From: a virus
Reading direction: 5' to 3' (one strand)
IMG/VR virus record: IMGVR_UViG_3300042556_000417
Location: 1 to 42,299 of that record
Length of the DNA: 42,299 nt
A program made the position numbers and the translations under genes. The notes under the pieces were generated by a model that was given only the letters and a program-made list of their open reading frames with translations, made no database searches and was not told where the DNA came from. Positions 19,581 through 29,962 of this stretch are shown here, piece after piece. Each line of letters opens with the position of its first letter. Positions within the stretch are counted from its first letter, which is position 1.

Positions 19581-21851
19581 TCAGCGTGCAGTTGCCGGGG
19601 CTACGTTCTCGCCGCCGAACGGGGAGGATGCGTAGGCGCTGTATAGGTAGTTGTAGCCACTGGTATTCATGTTTGTGGAGTCGTGTCGCAACTTAACTGA
19701 CCCCGCATCAATGTCCGTATACAGCGTTGTTGCCTCGGCATTGGTTACGTTTGCATACACACCTTTACCAGCAGGGTTGTATGGGTCACGCGCAGTGTCT
19801 AGCACCACCCAATTGCCACCGGCTTGATCGTACAACTTAGCCCTAAACCACCGAGCCTTGAATCCAAGATACGGATTAGGGCCGTCAGCCGAACCATTGC
19901 CACTGTATGCCCCAAAAGCCGAATAGCCGGGGATGGCGGCATGGACGTAGGCTACGAAAGTTGATGCCGTACCTGTGTTAGATGCTGTGCCGATGCTGAA
20001 CACGCTGGACGTTGGGGATGTGTTATTCCATACAGTTGATGCAGTCAGCGCGGCGTTTGTATCGAACGGAATCCATTTCGTCGCGCCAAGGTCTATGTGA
20101 TAAATGGCCCACGAGGTAGCTGACGCCCCACGATTTTTAACAACCATTTCTGCTGCAACCTTACCCAACCCATGCCCCACCGTAGCGTTAGCGGCAGTAC
20201 CTGAATAAAGCACAATCGCAAACCCACTCGTCACATTTCGGCTCACCGTACTCGTAATCGTGCCATCGGTATTGGTCTGCCGTGATGCAGTGAGGCCAGC
20301 TTTCCAAGCACTGATGACATAGGTGCCATCAGCAAGCGTGGATTTCAGCGTGATGGTTGTTCCGCTGACTCCGATTACGTTGGCATCCGTAGTTTCAGCA
20401 GCAGTGCTGTTCGACTTGAGAATCTTGTCGTATCCACGCAGACCATCGACGTTGTACCAATCACCGCTCGCATCGCGCCGCTTGATTTCAAAGTAGGTGT
20501 CATAAACCGAAGCATCCCAATCCAGCGTGAAGTTGGTGTTGCCAGACTTCGTGACGGTATAGACGTTGTGATGCTCTTGCGGATTGGTGATTGCTACTGC
20601 TGCGCCGTTGCTGGCGCATAGTGCTTTGAATCCTGTGGGAGGTGTGTAGGCGAAGGGGCGTTGGCCGAAGTTGAGTTTTCCCGCATCATTGACTGTATTG
20701 TTACCAGCGGCAGCGGTGTAGGTTGAACCTGTTATTCCAGTGTAAGCAACCCCTTGACTAACGCCATTTTTGAAAAACTCAAGAGAGCCAAAATCGGCGT
20801 CAAAAGCAATGCCTATAACGTCGCCGGTTGCGTAAGTTGCTCCATACGCGACACCTGATCCATTGTTGTATTTGATTGCGGACCCTGCATAACACCAAGA
20901 ATTAGAGGTTGCGCCAACATAAGAAGTCGTCGGAGCCAAGTCGATTGCGCAAAGACCAAACGCAGAGGGACTTGGACTTCCGGTGGCCGCATGGCATTCC
21001 CAATACCACTTGCCACTACTTACTCCAATAGTTCCCTTTACGATCCCACTTGCAGCGCCCGCGTAGTCAAGGTTCGCAGAAGAAAGAGTGCGGCCTGTTG
21101 ATATGGCATTCAACACCACATAGTTATTCGTCGGCGTATCAACCATGTGGTCATACGTCACACCAGAGGTAAGCGAGATGTTGTTGCAAGTCCAGTTGTT
21201 GCCGTTGCCGCTGCGGTCGTAACCGAGAGTGGTCAGCGAGGTGGCATCATCGAACGGCAGGTAGAAACCGTTGTTGCCGTAAGTGCCGGTGTAGGCTTTG
21301 GGAACCCATACACCGTCGGTGTTGAGTTCGCCGAAGTAGGATGGATCGAGTGCTTGACCGTCGATGAAGCGGATTTCTGTAGCGAGGCCGTCAAGGTATG
21401 AAGTTCTACGCGCCCCTATTTTATGGACATTACCGCTTACGTTGAACTGTGTATTTGTCCCTGTGGTTGAGATTACTTCAGCACCGTTCAAATACAGTTT
21501 TACTGCTGTCCCATTCTGGCTATATACAAGATGGTAGTGAGCGGACGTGTCTCGTAGAAGAATAGACGCTGGTAACGATACCTGAACATCATTCAGCTGA
21601 AGTTCCAATCTGTCAGCGGTTATGTTGCCTAAACTAAACGCGGAGTCAGTAGCCGCCTCTACAGAAAATAATGGCTGATGTGAGCCAAGCGCACCGCGCT
21701 TAACCCACGTTGATAGCGTGAATGTGTTTTGCGTGGTGGGCGCACCAAACGTCCTACTCAAATAAGCGCTCGCACTCGCCCGAAACCGCAGCGAGTTGTC
21801 TATCTGGTAGCCGCCAGCGCTACCCACCATGCCATGCTGAAGCATCGTCAT
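19581..21851 (-). CDS. Tail fibre / receptor-binding protein with LamG and SPRY-like domains, 756 residues
   Basis: The ATG at 21851 overlaps the stop of the stalk gene (ATGA), so the start with MTMLQHGMVG is preferred. Residues about 20-185 read like a LamG/concanavalin-type jelly roll (FTLSTWVKRG, VKLYLNGAEV). Next comes a segment of about 70 residues containing YDRSGNGNNWTCNNIS. A SPRY-like domain follows (about 275-400, GKWYWECHA, VIGIAFDADFGSLEFFKNG). The rest is a repetitive Ser/Thr/Ala-rich fibre. It should meet the host surface. Confidence 0.78.
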   Translation of the reverse strand: MTMLQHGMVGSAGGYQIDNSLRFRASASAYLSRTFGAPTTQNTFTLSTWVKRGALGSHQPLFSVEAATDSAFSLGNITADRLELQLNDVQVSLPASILLRDTSAHYHLVYSQNGTAVKLYLNGAEVISTTGTNTQFNVSGNVHKIGARRTSYLDGLATEIRFIDGQALDPSYFGELNTDGVWVPKAYTGTYGNNGFYLPFDDATSLTTLGYDRSGNGNNWTCNNISLTSGVTYDHMVDTPTNNYVVLNAISTGRTLSSANLDYAGAASGIVKGTIGVSSGKWYWECHAATGSPSPSAFGLCAIDLAPTTSYVGATSNSWCYAGSAIKYNNGSGVAYGATYATGDVIGIAFDADFGSLEFFKNGVSQGVAYTGITGSTYTAAAGNNTVNDAGKLNFGQRPFAYTPPTGFKALCASNGAAVAITNPQEHHNVYTVTKSGNTNFTLDWDASVYDTYFEIKRRDASGDWYNVDGLRGYDKILKSNSTAAETTDANVIGVSGTTITLKSTLADGTYVISAWKAGLTASRQTNTDGTITSTVSRNVTSGFAIVLYSGTAANATVGHGLGKVAAEMVVKNRGASATSWAIYHIDLGATKWIPFDTNAALTASTVWNNTSPTSSVFSIGTASNTGTASTFVAYVHAAIPGYSAFGAYSGNGSADGPNPYLGFKARWFRAKLYDQAGGNWVVLDTARDPYNPAGKGVYANVTNAEATTLYTDIDAGSVKLRHDSTNMNTSGYNYLYSAYASSPFGGENVAPATAR

Positions 21852-22930
21852 GCCATACTCCCTGCGGTAGCGCAATAGACGTTCGTACCATCACTGAAAT
21901 AGCTGATGATGTAGGTGCCAGTGGCTGAAATGGTGGCAAGGAAAGTGGTCGTTACTTTCGTTGTAGCCGCAGCAGTGATGGCGTAGTTGGAGCCATTCAC
22001 CAGCTTGATGAATCCACTCTGACCAGCAGCGATGTTGGTGAAAGTGAGGGTGCCGCCAGCAGTGGGAGTGCAAGTGAAGTTGTTGGTGGCGGAGAGGTCG
22101 AAAGAGAGGTCATTGTCCGTGGTGACTGTGCCTCGTTGCGGCAGAGTGAAGGTTTGGGCTACGTCTGTTTTGGCTATCTGTGCATCCGCAGGTTCAGCCC
22201 CAATGTCACTCAGGACTTCAGCCGGAGTGCGGAACTCCATCGTATCCTCGGCTGCATTCAGTCGCACATAGTTGAGCGCTTCGCCAGTCAGGGGTCCATA
22301 CGCAGGGATGGTGGCAGCAGCCGCTTCAGCAGCCAGTCGCGCTGCTTCTGCCAGCCCTGCTTCCGTGGTGGCGATGCCGGCTTGCGTGGCGGCTGTGGAT
22401 GCACTTACCGCAGCAGCGTTTGCTTGCGTGGTTGCGCTGGTGACGATCAGGTTGAAGTCGTCTGTCGAGTTCTCCAGCGCGTCTTCGGTTGCATTCCATA
22501 GAAGTGCCTTACCTGCACTCGGGATAGGTAACGTCAGATCGGAAACAGTGGATGTCGGAGGTAGAACAATAGTCCGATCCAACTGCTCCTGCTGCTGCTG
22601 AACAATCATGGTCAGCTTATCAAGCGCATCCTCATGGGACTCGGCGGGGAACGGATCGTTCTCAACATAGTCGGTTTCCTGCGTCAGCGGGACTGCCCGT
22701 AGGAAGATGACATTCGCTGTGCCCGTAGCCGGCGCAGTGGTGAATATGATGTCACCACCCCCTGACACGCCGACATCGGTGACCGTGTAGCCAGTGGTGA
22801 TGGTTTGCAGGACATCATCGACATAGACTGCGATGTGATCCTGATCGAGAATGCGGAACGTGTAGGCAAAGGTATCAGTCGAACCGTTACCGTTATACTC
22901 GTTGCGAGAAGTTGTGCTGGATACGGTCAT
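21848..22930 (-). CDS. T7-type tail fibre stalk protein, 360 residues
   Basis: The N-terminal 140 residues match the T7 gp17 N-terminal domain that binds the tail (MTVSSTTSRNEYNGNGSTD, DHIAVYVDD, TGYTVTDVG, FLRAVPLTQETDYVENDPFP). Then an Ala/Thr-rich coiled-coil region (about 165-215) and a beta-rich end (NNFTCTPTAGGTLTFTN) follow. It probably carries the large receptor-binding protein encoded immediately downstream, so the fibre is built from two gene products. Confidence 0.85.
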   Translation of the reverse strand: MTVSSTTSRNEYNGNGSTDTFAYTFRILDQDHIAVYVDDVLQTITTGYTVTDVGVSGGGDIIFTTAPATGTANVIFLRAVPLTQETDYVENDPFPAESHEDALDKLTMIVQQQQEQLDRTIVLPPTSTVSDLTLPIPSAGKALLWNATEDALENSTDDFNLIVTSATTQANAAAVSASTAATQAGIATTEAGLAEAARLAAEAAAATIPAYGPLTGEALNYVRLNAAEDTMEFRTPAEVLSDIGAEPADAQIAKTDVAQTFTLPQRGTVTTDNDLSFDLSATNNFTCTPTAGGTLTFTNIAAGQSGFIKLVNGSNYAITAAATTKVTTTFLATISATGTYIISYFSDGTNVYCATAGSMA

Positions 22931-22941
22931 CTCTGACTCCT

Positions 22942-25470
22942 TTACTGTGCCACTATGTTACCAAAATTCGGAGTACGAGTCTCGTCCCCCATGCCCATCC
23001 AGTAGTCTTGTCCGTAGTTTTTCATCGCCCGCTGCTTGGCGCGATCTTTGTACCCCGGACTTGCCATTTCCTGAAGGTCATCAAGTAATACGTTGTGCAG
23101 GAATCCTTTGATGAACCATAGGTTCTGTCCAGGTATGATCCCTTTGACTGACTCATAAGCGTACTTGTTGAACTCTTTGATGTGCTTCTCATCCTGAGTG
23201 GCAAGAGCAGCAACGCCAGTGCCAACGGCAGGGAATACCGATCCTGCAACGTACCCACCAACAGGACCGAGCAGACTGGTCCCTTGACGTAAAGGGTTCT
23301 CAGCGCCGCCCCTGAAAGCATCCGCTACATCGCCGAAGAAACCTAGACCACCACCCTTTGCCATTGCTTTCCAACCAAAATCCATAGCGACTTTCGGATC
23401 GTTGGAGTCCCATATTTTACGAGGGTCTTTGCCGCTGGCGATGTCCCCTAGTACAAGCGACATGCCACCAAGGATTGAAGTGACCCCGAGCAACTTGGCG
23501 CGGAACACCCACGGGTTGCCACCGGCAGCAGCAAAGTTGGCACGTTCGATCAGCATCTGCCGAGTGAATGCCATCGGGAAGGACTTGAATTGCGTGAGGG
23601 TCTTTCCGATTTCCCCCATGATGTCACCACGGGAAGTGCTACCTGTAAGGGTAGCCTGACTCAGCGCACCCGGTTGTAGTACCGCCTGATGCGACTGCTC
23701 CACCGTGAAGGTGACAAGTTTAAGCGCGGCTTCCTGACGAGCGATCTCGGCATCTTTCAGAGTACGAAGCCCCATCAGATTGCGTATCTCACTGGTAGGA
23801 ATCCCCTCGATCGCATCAGGCCCAAGAATCTTGCTGCCTTTGAACTCAGTAGGCTTTGCCAGTTTCCAGATAGCGAAGTCCTTATCGTTGATGCCGAGCG
23901 ATTCAAACACGGCACGGTCAGCAGCGGGGAGAGCAGACCAGTCAGCATACTTGGCAGTCATGTCTCCGAGTTTAGCTTCCAACATGACACCAAACCCTTG
24001 CCGCCATATCTTCGTCCAGAGGTTCGCCCCTTGGATGGTCGGGATAGCCGATGCAGCCTTCCCAAAGAACCCCGTGGTCGAAGCATCAGCAGCGAAACGG
24101 GAGATGCTGTTCAGCGCTGACTCCAGTCCAAGGCCATGCAGCCTTGCCATCTCACGAGCATCAGCGTCTGATCCCATACGACCAACCCACTCCAGTAGTT
24201 CCGAGGTGGGTATGTTCAACGAGCGCGTAACGGCCATAGCTGTGCCAGCGTCAGCCATCTGAGAGAGCAACATGGAACCGAGGCGGGAAGCAACCATCGC
24301 TGCCCGTGCCTCACCAAACCAATGTGCAACTGCAACGCTCTTGGTGGATTTCTGACCACTGATGTTTTTGAATGCGTCTTCCAGAATGCGGTCAGTCTTA
24401 CCCGCAGTAGCGGTCACCGCTGCGGAATATGATTTGTTGAATTCATGGATCGCGTTGGGGCCAAACTTCTCAACTAGCGCAATGTCACCCGCCATTGATT
24501 CAAAACTGCCACGAATCTGATCGTCGAGATTACCGCCACCATACTTCTCCATCGACGCCATGTATGCCTCGGGGGACTTGTAATGAATCTGGCGATGCGC
24601 CTTCATCCTGTTGGCAACCGAGGACGCGCCACCACCTTCACCTGGCGGCTTGTTCGCACCATCAGTCTTGAGAGTGACAAAGGCTTCCTGAAGAAACTTC
24701 TTCAATTGGTCATCCGACATCGGAGTACCATCAGTGTTTATGTACTCGCTGCGATCTACCCACTGCATCATGTCATGGACGAACACCTCACCCTGTTTGC
24801 CCCCCGCCCGTGACACCTTGTAGGCGTCCATTGCCTGCGGGTTACGATAGTTAGCAAGGGGAGCAATGTCACCGCCTTTACGGTTGAAGTGGTCGATCAT
24901 CTGCTTACGGGCAGAATCCACTTCTTGCCACGCCTTCTTAGCCAATGGGTTGCCACTATCAATACCAAAGGACTCCTTCACATAGTCCATCGAGTTCTTC
25001 GCGCTAGTCTGGATACCGGCAAACGAGGACTCTTCCATCAATTGAAAGAACGACTGAATCTTGCCAAGGTAGGTGTGGGCAATCCCGTTGGCGTATGACT
25101 CCATGCTCTGCACCCCACCACGCCCATCGGCAACGTGCATGGTGTAGCGACGCAGGGCTTCCATCGGATCAAGACCAGACGCGGTCATCGCATCGAGTGC
25201 GGCTTGCTTCTTGGCGCTGGCAATTACTGTGAGTTCTGCACGTTGGCGTTTCTTGATGGCAGCATGAACGGCATCATTGACCACCATCTCACCGGCTTTG
25301 GTTAGCTGCTCATCAATGGTCATCTGTCGATAAGCGTTCAGATCAGCCTTGGCAAGTTGCTTTCTGGCTTCGTAAATCTTACCTTCAATACCACGAAGTT
25401 CAGCAGCAGTCAGCGTCTTTCCGATCTGCTGTGCCGCCATCTGGACTGCTTTGACGCATTCTGCTCTCAT
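22942..25470 (-). CDS. Large internal virion protein, 842 residues
   Basis: A long, mostly helical protein of the podovirus internal-core type. It starts MRAECVKAVQMAAQQIGKTL, has conserved stretches such as GEARAAMVASRLGSMLLSQ and TLTQFKSFPMAFTRQML, and glycine-rich hydrophobic segments near the C-terminus (GVTSILGGMSLVLGDIASG, GPVGGYVAGSVF) suited to membrane insertion. Such proteins leave the capsid at infection and help form the channel for DNA. It overlaps the upstream gene by 4 bp (ATGA). Confidence 0.75.
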   Translation of the reverse strand: MRAECVKAVQMAAQQIGKTLTAAELRGIEGKIYEARKQLAKADLNAYRQMTIDEQLTKAGEMVVNDAVHAAIKKRQRAELTVIASAKKQAALDAMTASGLDPMEALRRYTMHVADGRGGVQSMESYANGIAHTYLGKIQSFFQLMEESSFAGIQTSAKNSMDYVKESFGIDSGNPLAKKAWQEVDSARKQMIDHFNRKGGDIAPLANYRNPQAMDAYKVSRAGGKQGEVFVHDMMQWVDRSEYINTDGTPMSDDQLKKFLQEAFVTLKTDGANKPPGEGGGASSVANRMKAHRQIHYKSPEAYMASMEKYGGGNLDDQIRGSFESMAGDIALVEKFGPNAIHEFNKSYSAAVTATAGKTDRILEDAFKNISGQKSTKSVAVAHWFGEARAAMVASRLGSMLLSQMADAGTAMAVTRSLNIPTSELLEWVGRMGSDADAREMARLHGLGLESALNSISRFAADASTTGFFGKAASAIPTIQGANLWTKIWRQGFGVMLEAKLGDMTAKYADWSALPAADRAVFESLGINDKDFAIWKLAKPTEFKGSKILGPDAIEGIPTSEIRNLMGLRTLKDAEIARQEAALKLVTFTVEQSHQAVLQPGALSQATLTGSTSRGDIMGEIGKTLTQFKSFPMAFTRQMLIERANFAAAGGNPWVFRAKLLGVTSILGGMSLVLGDIASGKDPRKIWDSNDPKVAMDFGWKAMAKGGGLGFFGDVADAFRGGAENPLRQGTSLLGPVGGYVAGSVFPAVGTGVAALATQDEKHIKEFNKYAYESVKGIIPGQNLWFIKGFLHNVLLDDLQEMASPGYKDRAKQRAMKNYGQDYWMGMGDETRTPNFGNIVAQ

Positions 25471-26792
25471 TCACCAACTCCAATCGCACAAGCAACTGCC
25501 ACTTTGAACAGAGATGCTTCACGCTTCTCCTGTTGGTATTTTACTTCAGCATCGTCCAGTATCTGACGGGCATCAACAGGGGTGCCATCTTCGCCAGCCA
25601 CTTTTAGGTTCGGGTCAGCCTCGACGATTGCCATTGCGTCGTTGCGGGTGAATTGGTCCGGTGAAACTTCGGCATCGGGAGGGGGAGCCTTGAGCGCTGC
25701 ACCATCTTCCAATGGTTTCGGTGCAGGAGTCACTGCATCATCCGCCGCCTTGAATGCAGCCGCAATTGTGGCGATGTCGGACTCCACGTTACGCAACCCT
25801 GTACCACCTTCCTGCACCATCAGATCATCAATGGCACGGGCAGCTTGAGCAGTGATTACACCGATCTGTTCATTGGGTACGGTGTCGTCCATCACCCCCG
25901 CTGGCACCTCGATGTCGCTAAGTGGGCGACCTTCCATGATTTGCTGGCTCACATCATCAGCCACCATACGCTGCCGGTCAATGCCATCCAGCGTGGCCTG
26001 TAACGCCGGATCACGGGTCTGTTCTACGACAACGCGGTTTGCATCTAGCGCATCATCCACCTGAGCAACATTCGGCTTACCGTAAGCACGCAAGGCCCGA
26101 GCACCAAGGGGGAATGCTGCGCCGAGAACTGCGTCAATTGCCATCGCAGTACCATCAAGCGTCTTGTAGTGTTGTGCAATCTCAGGATACTTGTCCTCAA
26201 GGATTGCACCTGACCCGCCGCGTTCAGCGATACCAAGACCGACGTTGATACCAACACCCGATGCGATTTGCTTGGCGAGCGTACCACCAATGAACGGCGG
26301 AAGCGCAGCCCCCGCGCCCATTACTACCCCCGTGACTCCAGCAACCTTTGCGGCAGTGGTTTCATCAACACCTTGGTCAATGAGTTCCTTGTACTTGTCG
26401 AACCCTGACAGACCGCCGATTGCAGCTACCGCACCAGCAGGGCCGGCTGCTAGACCACCCATTGTCCCCATTGTCAAGACAGAGCCGAGAGCATGGCCGA
26501 TCTGCCCCACTACGCCAACTGTGCGCGGGTCAGTACGGGTGTCCTTCATCGACTGAGCAGCAAGCCGACGCTGCTCATCCCACCACGATGCCATCGAGTC
26601 GGGGGTGATCTCCTTGAGGATCGGCGTGAAGGACTCTGCTGCCGCACTCGCGGCTACATCAAGACCATGCTTGACGCCGATGACCGGAGCAGTCATCGCA
26701 CCCGATAACACTCCCGGCTGCTCGTCAAGCATCGGGACAATAGGCGCGATCTGTGCGGCTTCCTTGGCGTAGAGTTCTCCGAGTTCAATCAT
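25467..26792 (-). CDS. Internal virion protein with glycine-rich hydrophobic segments, 441 residues
   Basis: The ATG at 26792 (MIELGELYAKEAAQ) overlaps the previous stop (ATGA). Residues about 95-215 are rich in Gly/Ala and hydrophobic (GHALGSVLTMGTMGGLAAG, VAGVTGVVMGAGAALPPF), probably membrane-active when ejected. The C-terminal part is acidic and helical. By order it is the middle of three internal virion proteins, in the place of T7 gp15. Confidence 0.68.
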   Translation of the reverse strand: MIELGELYAKEAAQIAPIVPMLDEQPGVLSGAMTAPVIGVKHGLDVAASAAAESFTPILKEITPDSMASWWDEQRRLAAQSMKDTRTDPRTVGVVGQIGHALGSVLTMGTMGGLAAGPAGAVAAIGGLSGFDKYKELIDQGVDETTAAKVAGVTGVVMGAGAALPPFIGGTLAKQIASGVGINVGLGIAERGGSGAILEDKYPEIAQHYKTLDGTAMAIDAVLGAAFPLGARALRAYGKPNVAQVDDALDANRVVVEQTRDPALQATLDGIDRQRMVADDVSQQIMEGRPLSDIEVPAGVMDDTVPNEQIGVITAQAARAIDDLMVQEGGTGLRNVESDIATIAAAFKAADDAVTPAPKPLEDGAALKAPPPDAEVSPDQFTRNDAMAIVEADPNLKVAGEDGTPVDARQILDDAEVKYQQEKREASLFKVAVACAIGVGE

Positions 26793-29407
26793 TGCTGATT
26801 TACCACCCCTTGCCAATTCATCGAAAACATCTTCCCGAGGTCTTTGTTCGCTTGGGTATAGAAGCCACCGCCCTTACTTGCCGCCTTCTCTTCAAAACTC
26901 ATTTGCTCATAGGGTTTCGGAATACCTCGCCCCTCATTAGAGTAGGCACCATAACTCTGAAGGTCGAACGGTTCGCCAGTTGCCACACCTCCTAACACCA
27001 ACTGGTACTTACCACCAGTCATCATCACCGAGTAGGTGCCGCGCTCCTTGCCAAACTTGGTACGAACGGTCATGTCCATACGTTCTTGGAACTGATCGTC
27101 TGGCATCCCGTAGGGACGCAGGATAGAGTACGCGCCGATCTTTGATACGGGTAGGATCGCCTCAACAGACTTTTTGAATTCAATTTGGTTGGCCGTGCTA
27201 TCCGGTCCCGACAAGTCCATTACAGCAAAACTATTCTTACGAATTGACGCGCCGATGTAGTGCGCCATTGCTGCCTCGACCATTGCTTCCTTTTGCGCTT
27301 CTGGTACGCCAAGCAGACCTTCCATCTGCTTCGCTGTCAGTCGGTAGGCATCTCCCGCATTCGGTAGCCCTGCGGCCTTGAATCCACGCTCCTGCTCGTT
27401 GCCACCACCCTTGAGGTGACGGGTCATCGCGTTTCGCCCGACGATGATGTTCTCTGCATCCATGTCGCGGGTGTCACCACCATACTGACTGGAGGCGACG
27501 ATGCCTGCTGCCATCAGCGCCTTGTCACCGTTCGCCATCTGGTTAATCATGGCGCGGAACTTCTCGGGCGGCAATGCACCCCGCACAGTACCGATCCACT
27601 CGGCCTGCTGACGAGTATCCATTTGGTCGAAAGACTGACGCAGGAAGCCTGCTTCACCCTTTGTAAGTAACTTGTACTCTTGATTGTAGGACTTGGCAAT
27701 CGCTGTAGCTTGCGGATCGCGGACAATCAGAGACTCGGACAATTTCTGCGGGTCAGCGGTTTGAATCGGCTGGATCGGATTGTCGTTAGAGAAACCTGTA
27801 CTCGTGGCGAAAGATATGGGGTCTTCGCGGCGAAGTTTGTTTGACTGGTCTAGCAGTTTCACAGCATTGCGGTACAACTCATGCTGATAGCTGAACACCC
27901 CCGGCACCTCGGATTGCTGCGGCTCCAGCTTTTTCAACATTGCTGCCTGCATACCCTCTGGAGCATTGGCGATGTTCTGTACTTCCTCGCCAGCCTTGAC
28001 CATTGAGTTGTACGCCTGCCACTTTAGTCTATCACCACCGAAAGCTGCTTCAGGAAGCATAGGGCTTTTGAGTTTGCCACCATACATAGCCAACTCTGCT
28101 TCGTGATCCTTGACGGTACGCGCCAATGCCTGATCTGCAACAGCGCGTTCCTGACGATGAATGGTCATCGCTTCACGCAAGAACTGGTCTTTTGCTTCTG
28201 GTGACATATCCGCGTACCACGCGGGCAGTTTGGATTCATCAACCGATAACGGTTGCTCCTGCTGTTGCGTGACAGTACCGGCCTCGGTAAGCGAAGCATC
28301 AACCCGATTCATCCAAGATTTTTCATACTTGGAAAATGCAGCAGGGTCAGCCTGAATCAAGCGGGTATATTCCGATTTCCGCATGTCGGCTAATTGCTCT
28401 GGTGTCGCACCATTTTTGGCAGCATTCACCAGTTGTTGAGCAAACTCTGCACGGTGATTCACAACACCATCGAACACAACGGGGATAGCCGCAGGCGCAA
28501 CAGAGTCCAGTCCATACTTATCCCAATAGTTGTTCTTGTAAATCTGTGCCGCCTGATCCTCGGTCAATCCCTTCACTTGGTCAGAGGTGAGTCCGTTCGC
28601 TTGCCCATTGATTCCGAACTTGGTTGCACCACGCTTACCATCCTCGGCAACATACCCCCCTTCACGTTTGAAAATGGAAGGTATGACTGACTGAAACGTA
28701 TTCTGCGATGTGACGGACTCTCCACCTTGTATGCTGCCGACAAGGAAGCCACGGTTTGCAGGATTCTTCAACCAACCTTTACCGGCGTTCTTTGCGATGT
28801 TCTCAAGGTAATCCCGATCCAATGTCTCTTTGCGCGGGTCGTTCTTCAAAATAGAGAATGCTGTGCCGACATTGTTCTGACTGTCGAACTGGTACGAACC
28901 CTTCACCATATCGTACAACTGCGGGTTCATATAGACCGTATTTGCATCCGCTGCTTTGCGGTTGCCAACATCTTCAATAGCCTTGCGCCCTGCCATAGCA
29001 CTTTGGTATTGCAGACCTTGGGCGAAGAATCCCGTAGTCATCGTGGTGCCGTGCATCTTGACGTATTTCTTAGCAGCTTGAGTCGTGTAACCTTCGGCCA
29101 TCTGACCGAAGTAATCCTGCATCTCGGTACGGATGGTGGGGGCGAATGAGGTGTCACCAGGAGCCATCTGCTTCTCGCGCTCCATGTAGTTCTGCGTCCA
29201 TGTCTGCCGCGCTTCAGCCATCTTGATCTGCGCGTCATCCACCTCTTTGCGCTCCTGCTCCTGCTTGATGTAGCTCCCAACGCTGACCATCGTTTCACCG
29301 AAGTTCTGCATCTCACGACCGAAACCGAAGTCCTCGGCAGATGCCCGACGACCACCGACTTCCCCGCTTACGGAGGTTTGCTGCGTGTATTCGCGGATTC
29401 GTGCCAT
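26789..29407 (-). CDS. Internal virion protein with GH108 lysozyme domain, 872 residues
   Basis: The start is ATG 29407 (MARIREYTQQ), overlapping the previous stop TAA by one base. Residues about 238-370 are a GH108 N-acetylmuramidase: FKREGGYVAEDGKRGATKFGIN (abridged) with catalytic Glu249 in REGGY, then DQAAQIYKNNYWDKYG and FDGVVNHR. A PG-binding-like stretch follows. The N-terminal 230 residues are helical and the rest mostly helical with Gln-rich parts. It would open the cell wall during DNA entry, as T7 gp16 does. Confidence 0.8.
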   Translation of the reverse strand: MARIREYTQQTSVSGEVGGRRASAEDFGFGREMQNFGETMVSVGSYIKQEQERKEVDDAQIKMAEARQTWTQNYMEREKQMAPGDTSFAPTIRTEMQDYFGQMAEGYTTQAAKKYVKMHGTTMTTGFFAQGLQYQSAMAGRKAIEDVGNRKAADANTVYMNPQLYDMVKGSYQFDSQNNVGTAFSILKNDPRKETLDRDYLENIAKNAGKGWLKNPANRGFLVGSIQGGESVTSQNTFQSVIPSIFKREGGYVAEDGKRGATKFGINGQANGLTSDQVKGLTEDQAAQIYKNNYWDKYGLDSVAPAAIPVVFDGVVNHRAEFAQQLVNAAKNGATPEQLADMRKSEYTRLIQADPAAFSKYEKSWMNRVDASLTEAGTVTQQQEQPLSVDESKLPAWYADMSPEAKDQFLREAMTIHRQERAVADQALARTVKDHEAELAMYGGKLKSPMLPEAAFGGDRLKWQAYNSMVKAGEEVQNIANAPEGMQAAMLKKLEPQQSEVPGVFSYQHELYRNAVKLLDQSNKLRREDPISFATSTGFSNDNPIQPIQTADPQKLSESLIVRDPQATAIAKSYNQEYKLLTKGEAGFLRQSFDQMDTRQQAEWIGTVRGALPPEKFRAMINQMANGDKALMAAGIVASSQYGGDTRDMDAENIIVGRNAMTRHLKGGGNEQERGFKAAGLPNAGDAYRLTAKQMEGLLGVPEAQKEAMVEAAMAHYIGASIRKNSFAVMDLSGPDSTANQIEFKKSVEAILPVSKIGAYSILRPYGMPDDQFQERMDMTVRTKFGKERGTYSVMMTGGKYQLVLGGVATGEPFDLQSYGAYSNEGRGIPKPYEQMSFEEKAASKGGGFYTQANKDLGKMFSMNWQGVVNQQ

Positions 29408-29958
29408 TAGCCTGTCCTTCTCATTTCCCAATCATTCCATTCGTCCGGGTTATTCCCACGGACAGATGCCTCAGTAACTCCGGCGTCTGACCCCATGAAT
29501 GCACCAGTCTTGGCAGCGCCCATCAGCAATGCGCTACCAGCGTTAAAGTAGCTGCCCGTTACCGCAGCATCTCCCCGCATCAGTTCCAAACCAGCAGTTG
29601 CCTCATACCCTTGCGCCTTGAGTGCACCACCATACAGGATATTTTGACGATCAAGTTCCGCCATAGATGCAGACTGCTCCAGCACATCTAGCGGAGAACC
29701 TTCAAGACTGACACCCGATGCACCATAGCCTGCACGCATGGAGCCTATCTGCAAACGTGCCTTACGTTGTTGGGCAGCAGCGTTGGCATCCGCTTGCTGT
29801 CTTGCTGCTATGGCATTGTTGTTAGCTACTGCTGCGTTGTAGTCAGCCGCACTCTTGGCTTGCTGACCTTGACTCAGCGCACCAACAACAGATACAGCAG
29901 TTCCAATTGCTTGGAACATTGCCGCGTTTGACGCTACCCAGGCTGCCGCTGCTGCCAT
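29407..29958 (-). CDS. Internal virion protein, gp14-like, 183 residues
   Basis: An Ala/Gln-rich helical protein with a first hydrophobic helix (MFQAIGTAVSVVGALSQG), then a long QQADANAAAQQRKARLQ helix and the typical MRAGYGASGVSLEGSPLDVL stretch. This is the usual small internal virion protein B of podoviruses, which ends up in the host envelope. It overlaps the GH108 gene by one base. Confidence 0.75.
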   Translation of the reverse strand: MAAAAAWVASNAAMFQAIGTAVSVVGALSQGQQAKSAADYNAAVANNNAIAARQQADANAAAQQRKARLQIGSMRAGYGASGVSLEGSPLDVLEQSASMAELDRQNILYGGALKAQGYEATAGLELMRGDAAVTGSYFNAGSALLMGAAKTGAFMGSDAGVTEASVRGNNPDEWNDWEMRRTG

Positions 29959-29962
29959 AACT

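Noticed and set aside
19581-22930. Diversity-generating retroelement at the fibre gene, as in BPP-1
   Set aside because: No reverse transcriptase ORF and no second copy of the fibre's 3' end were seen.
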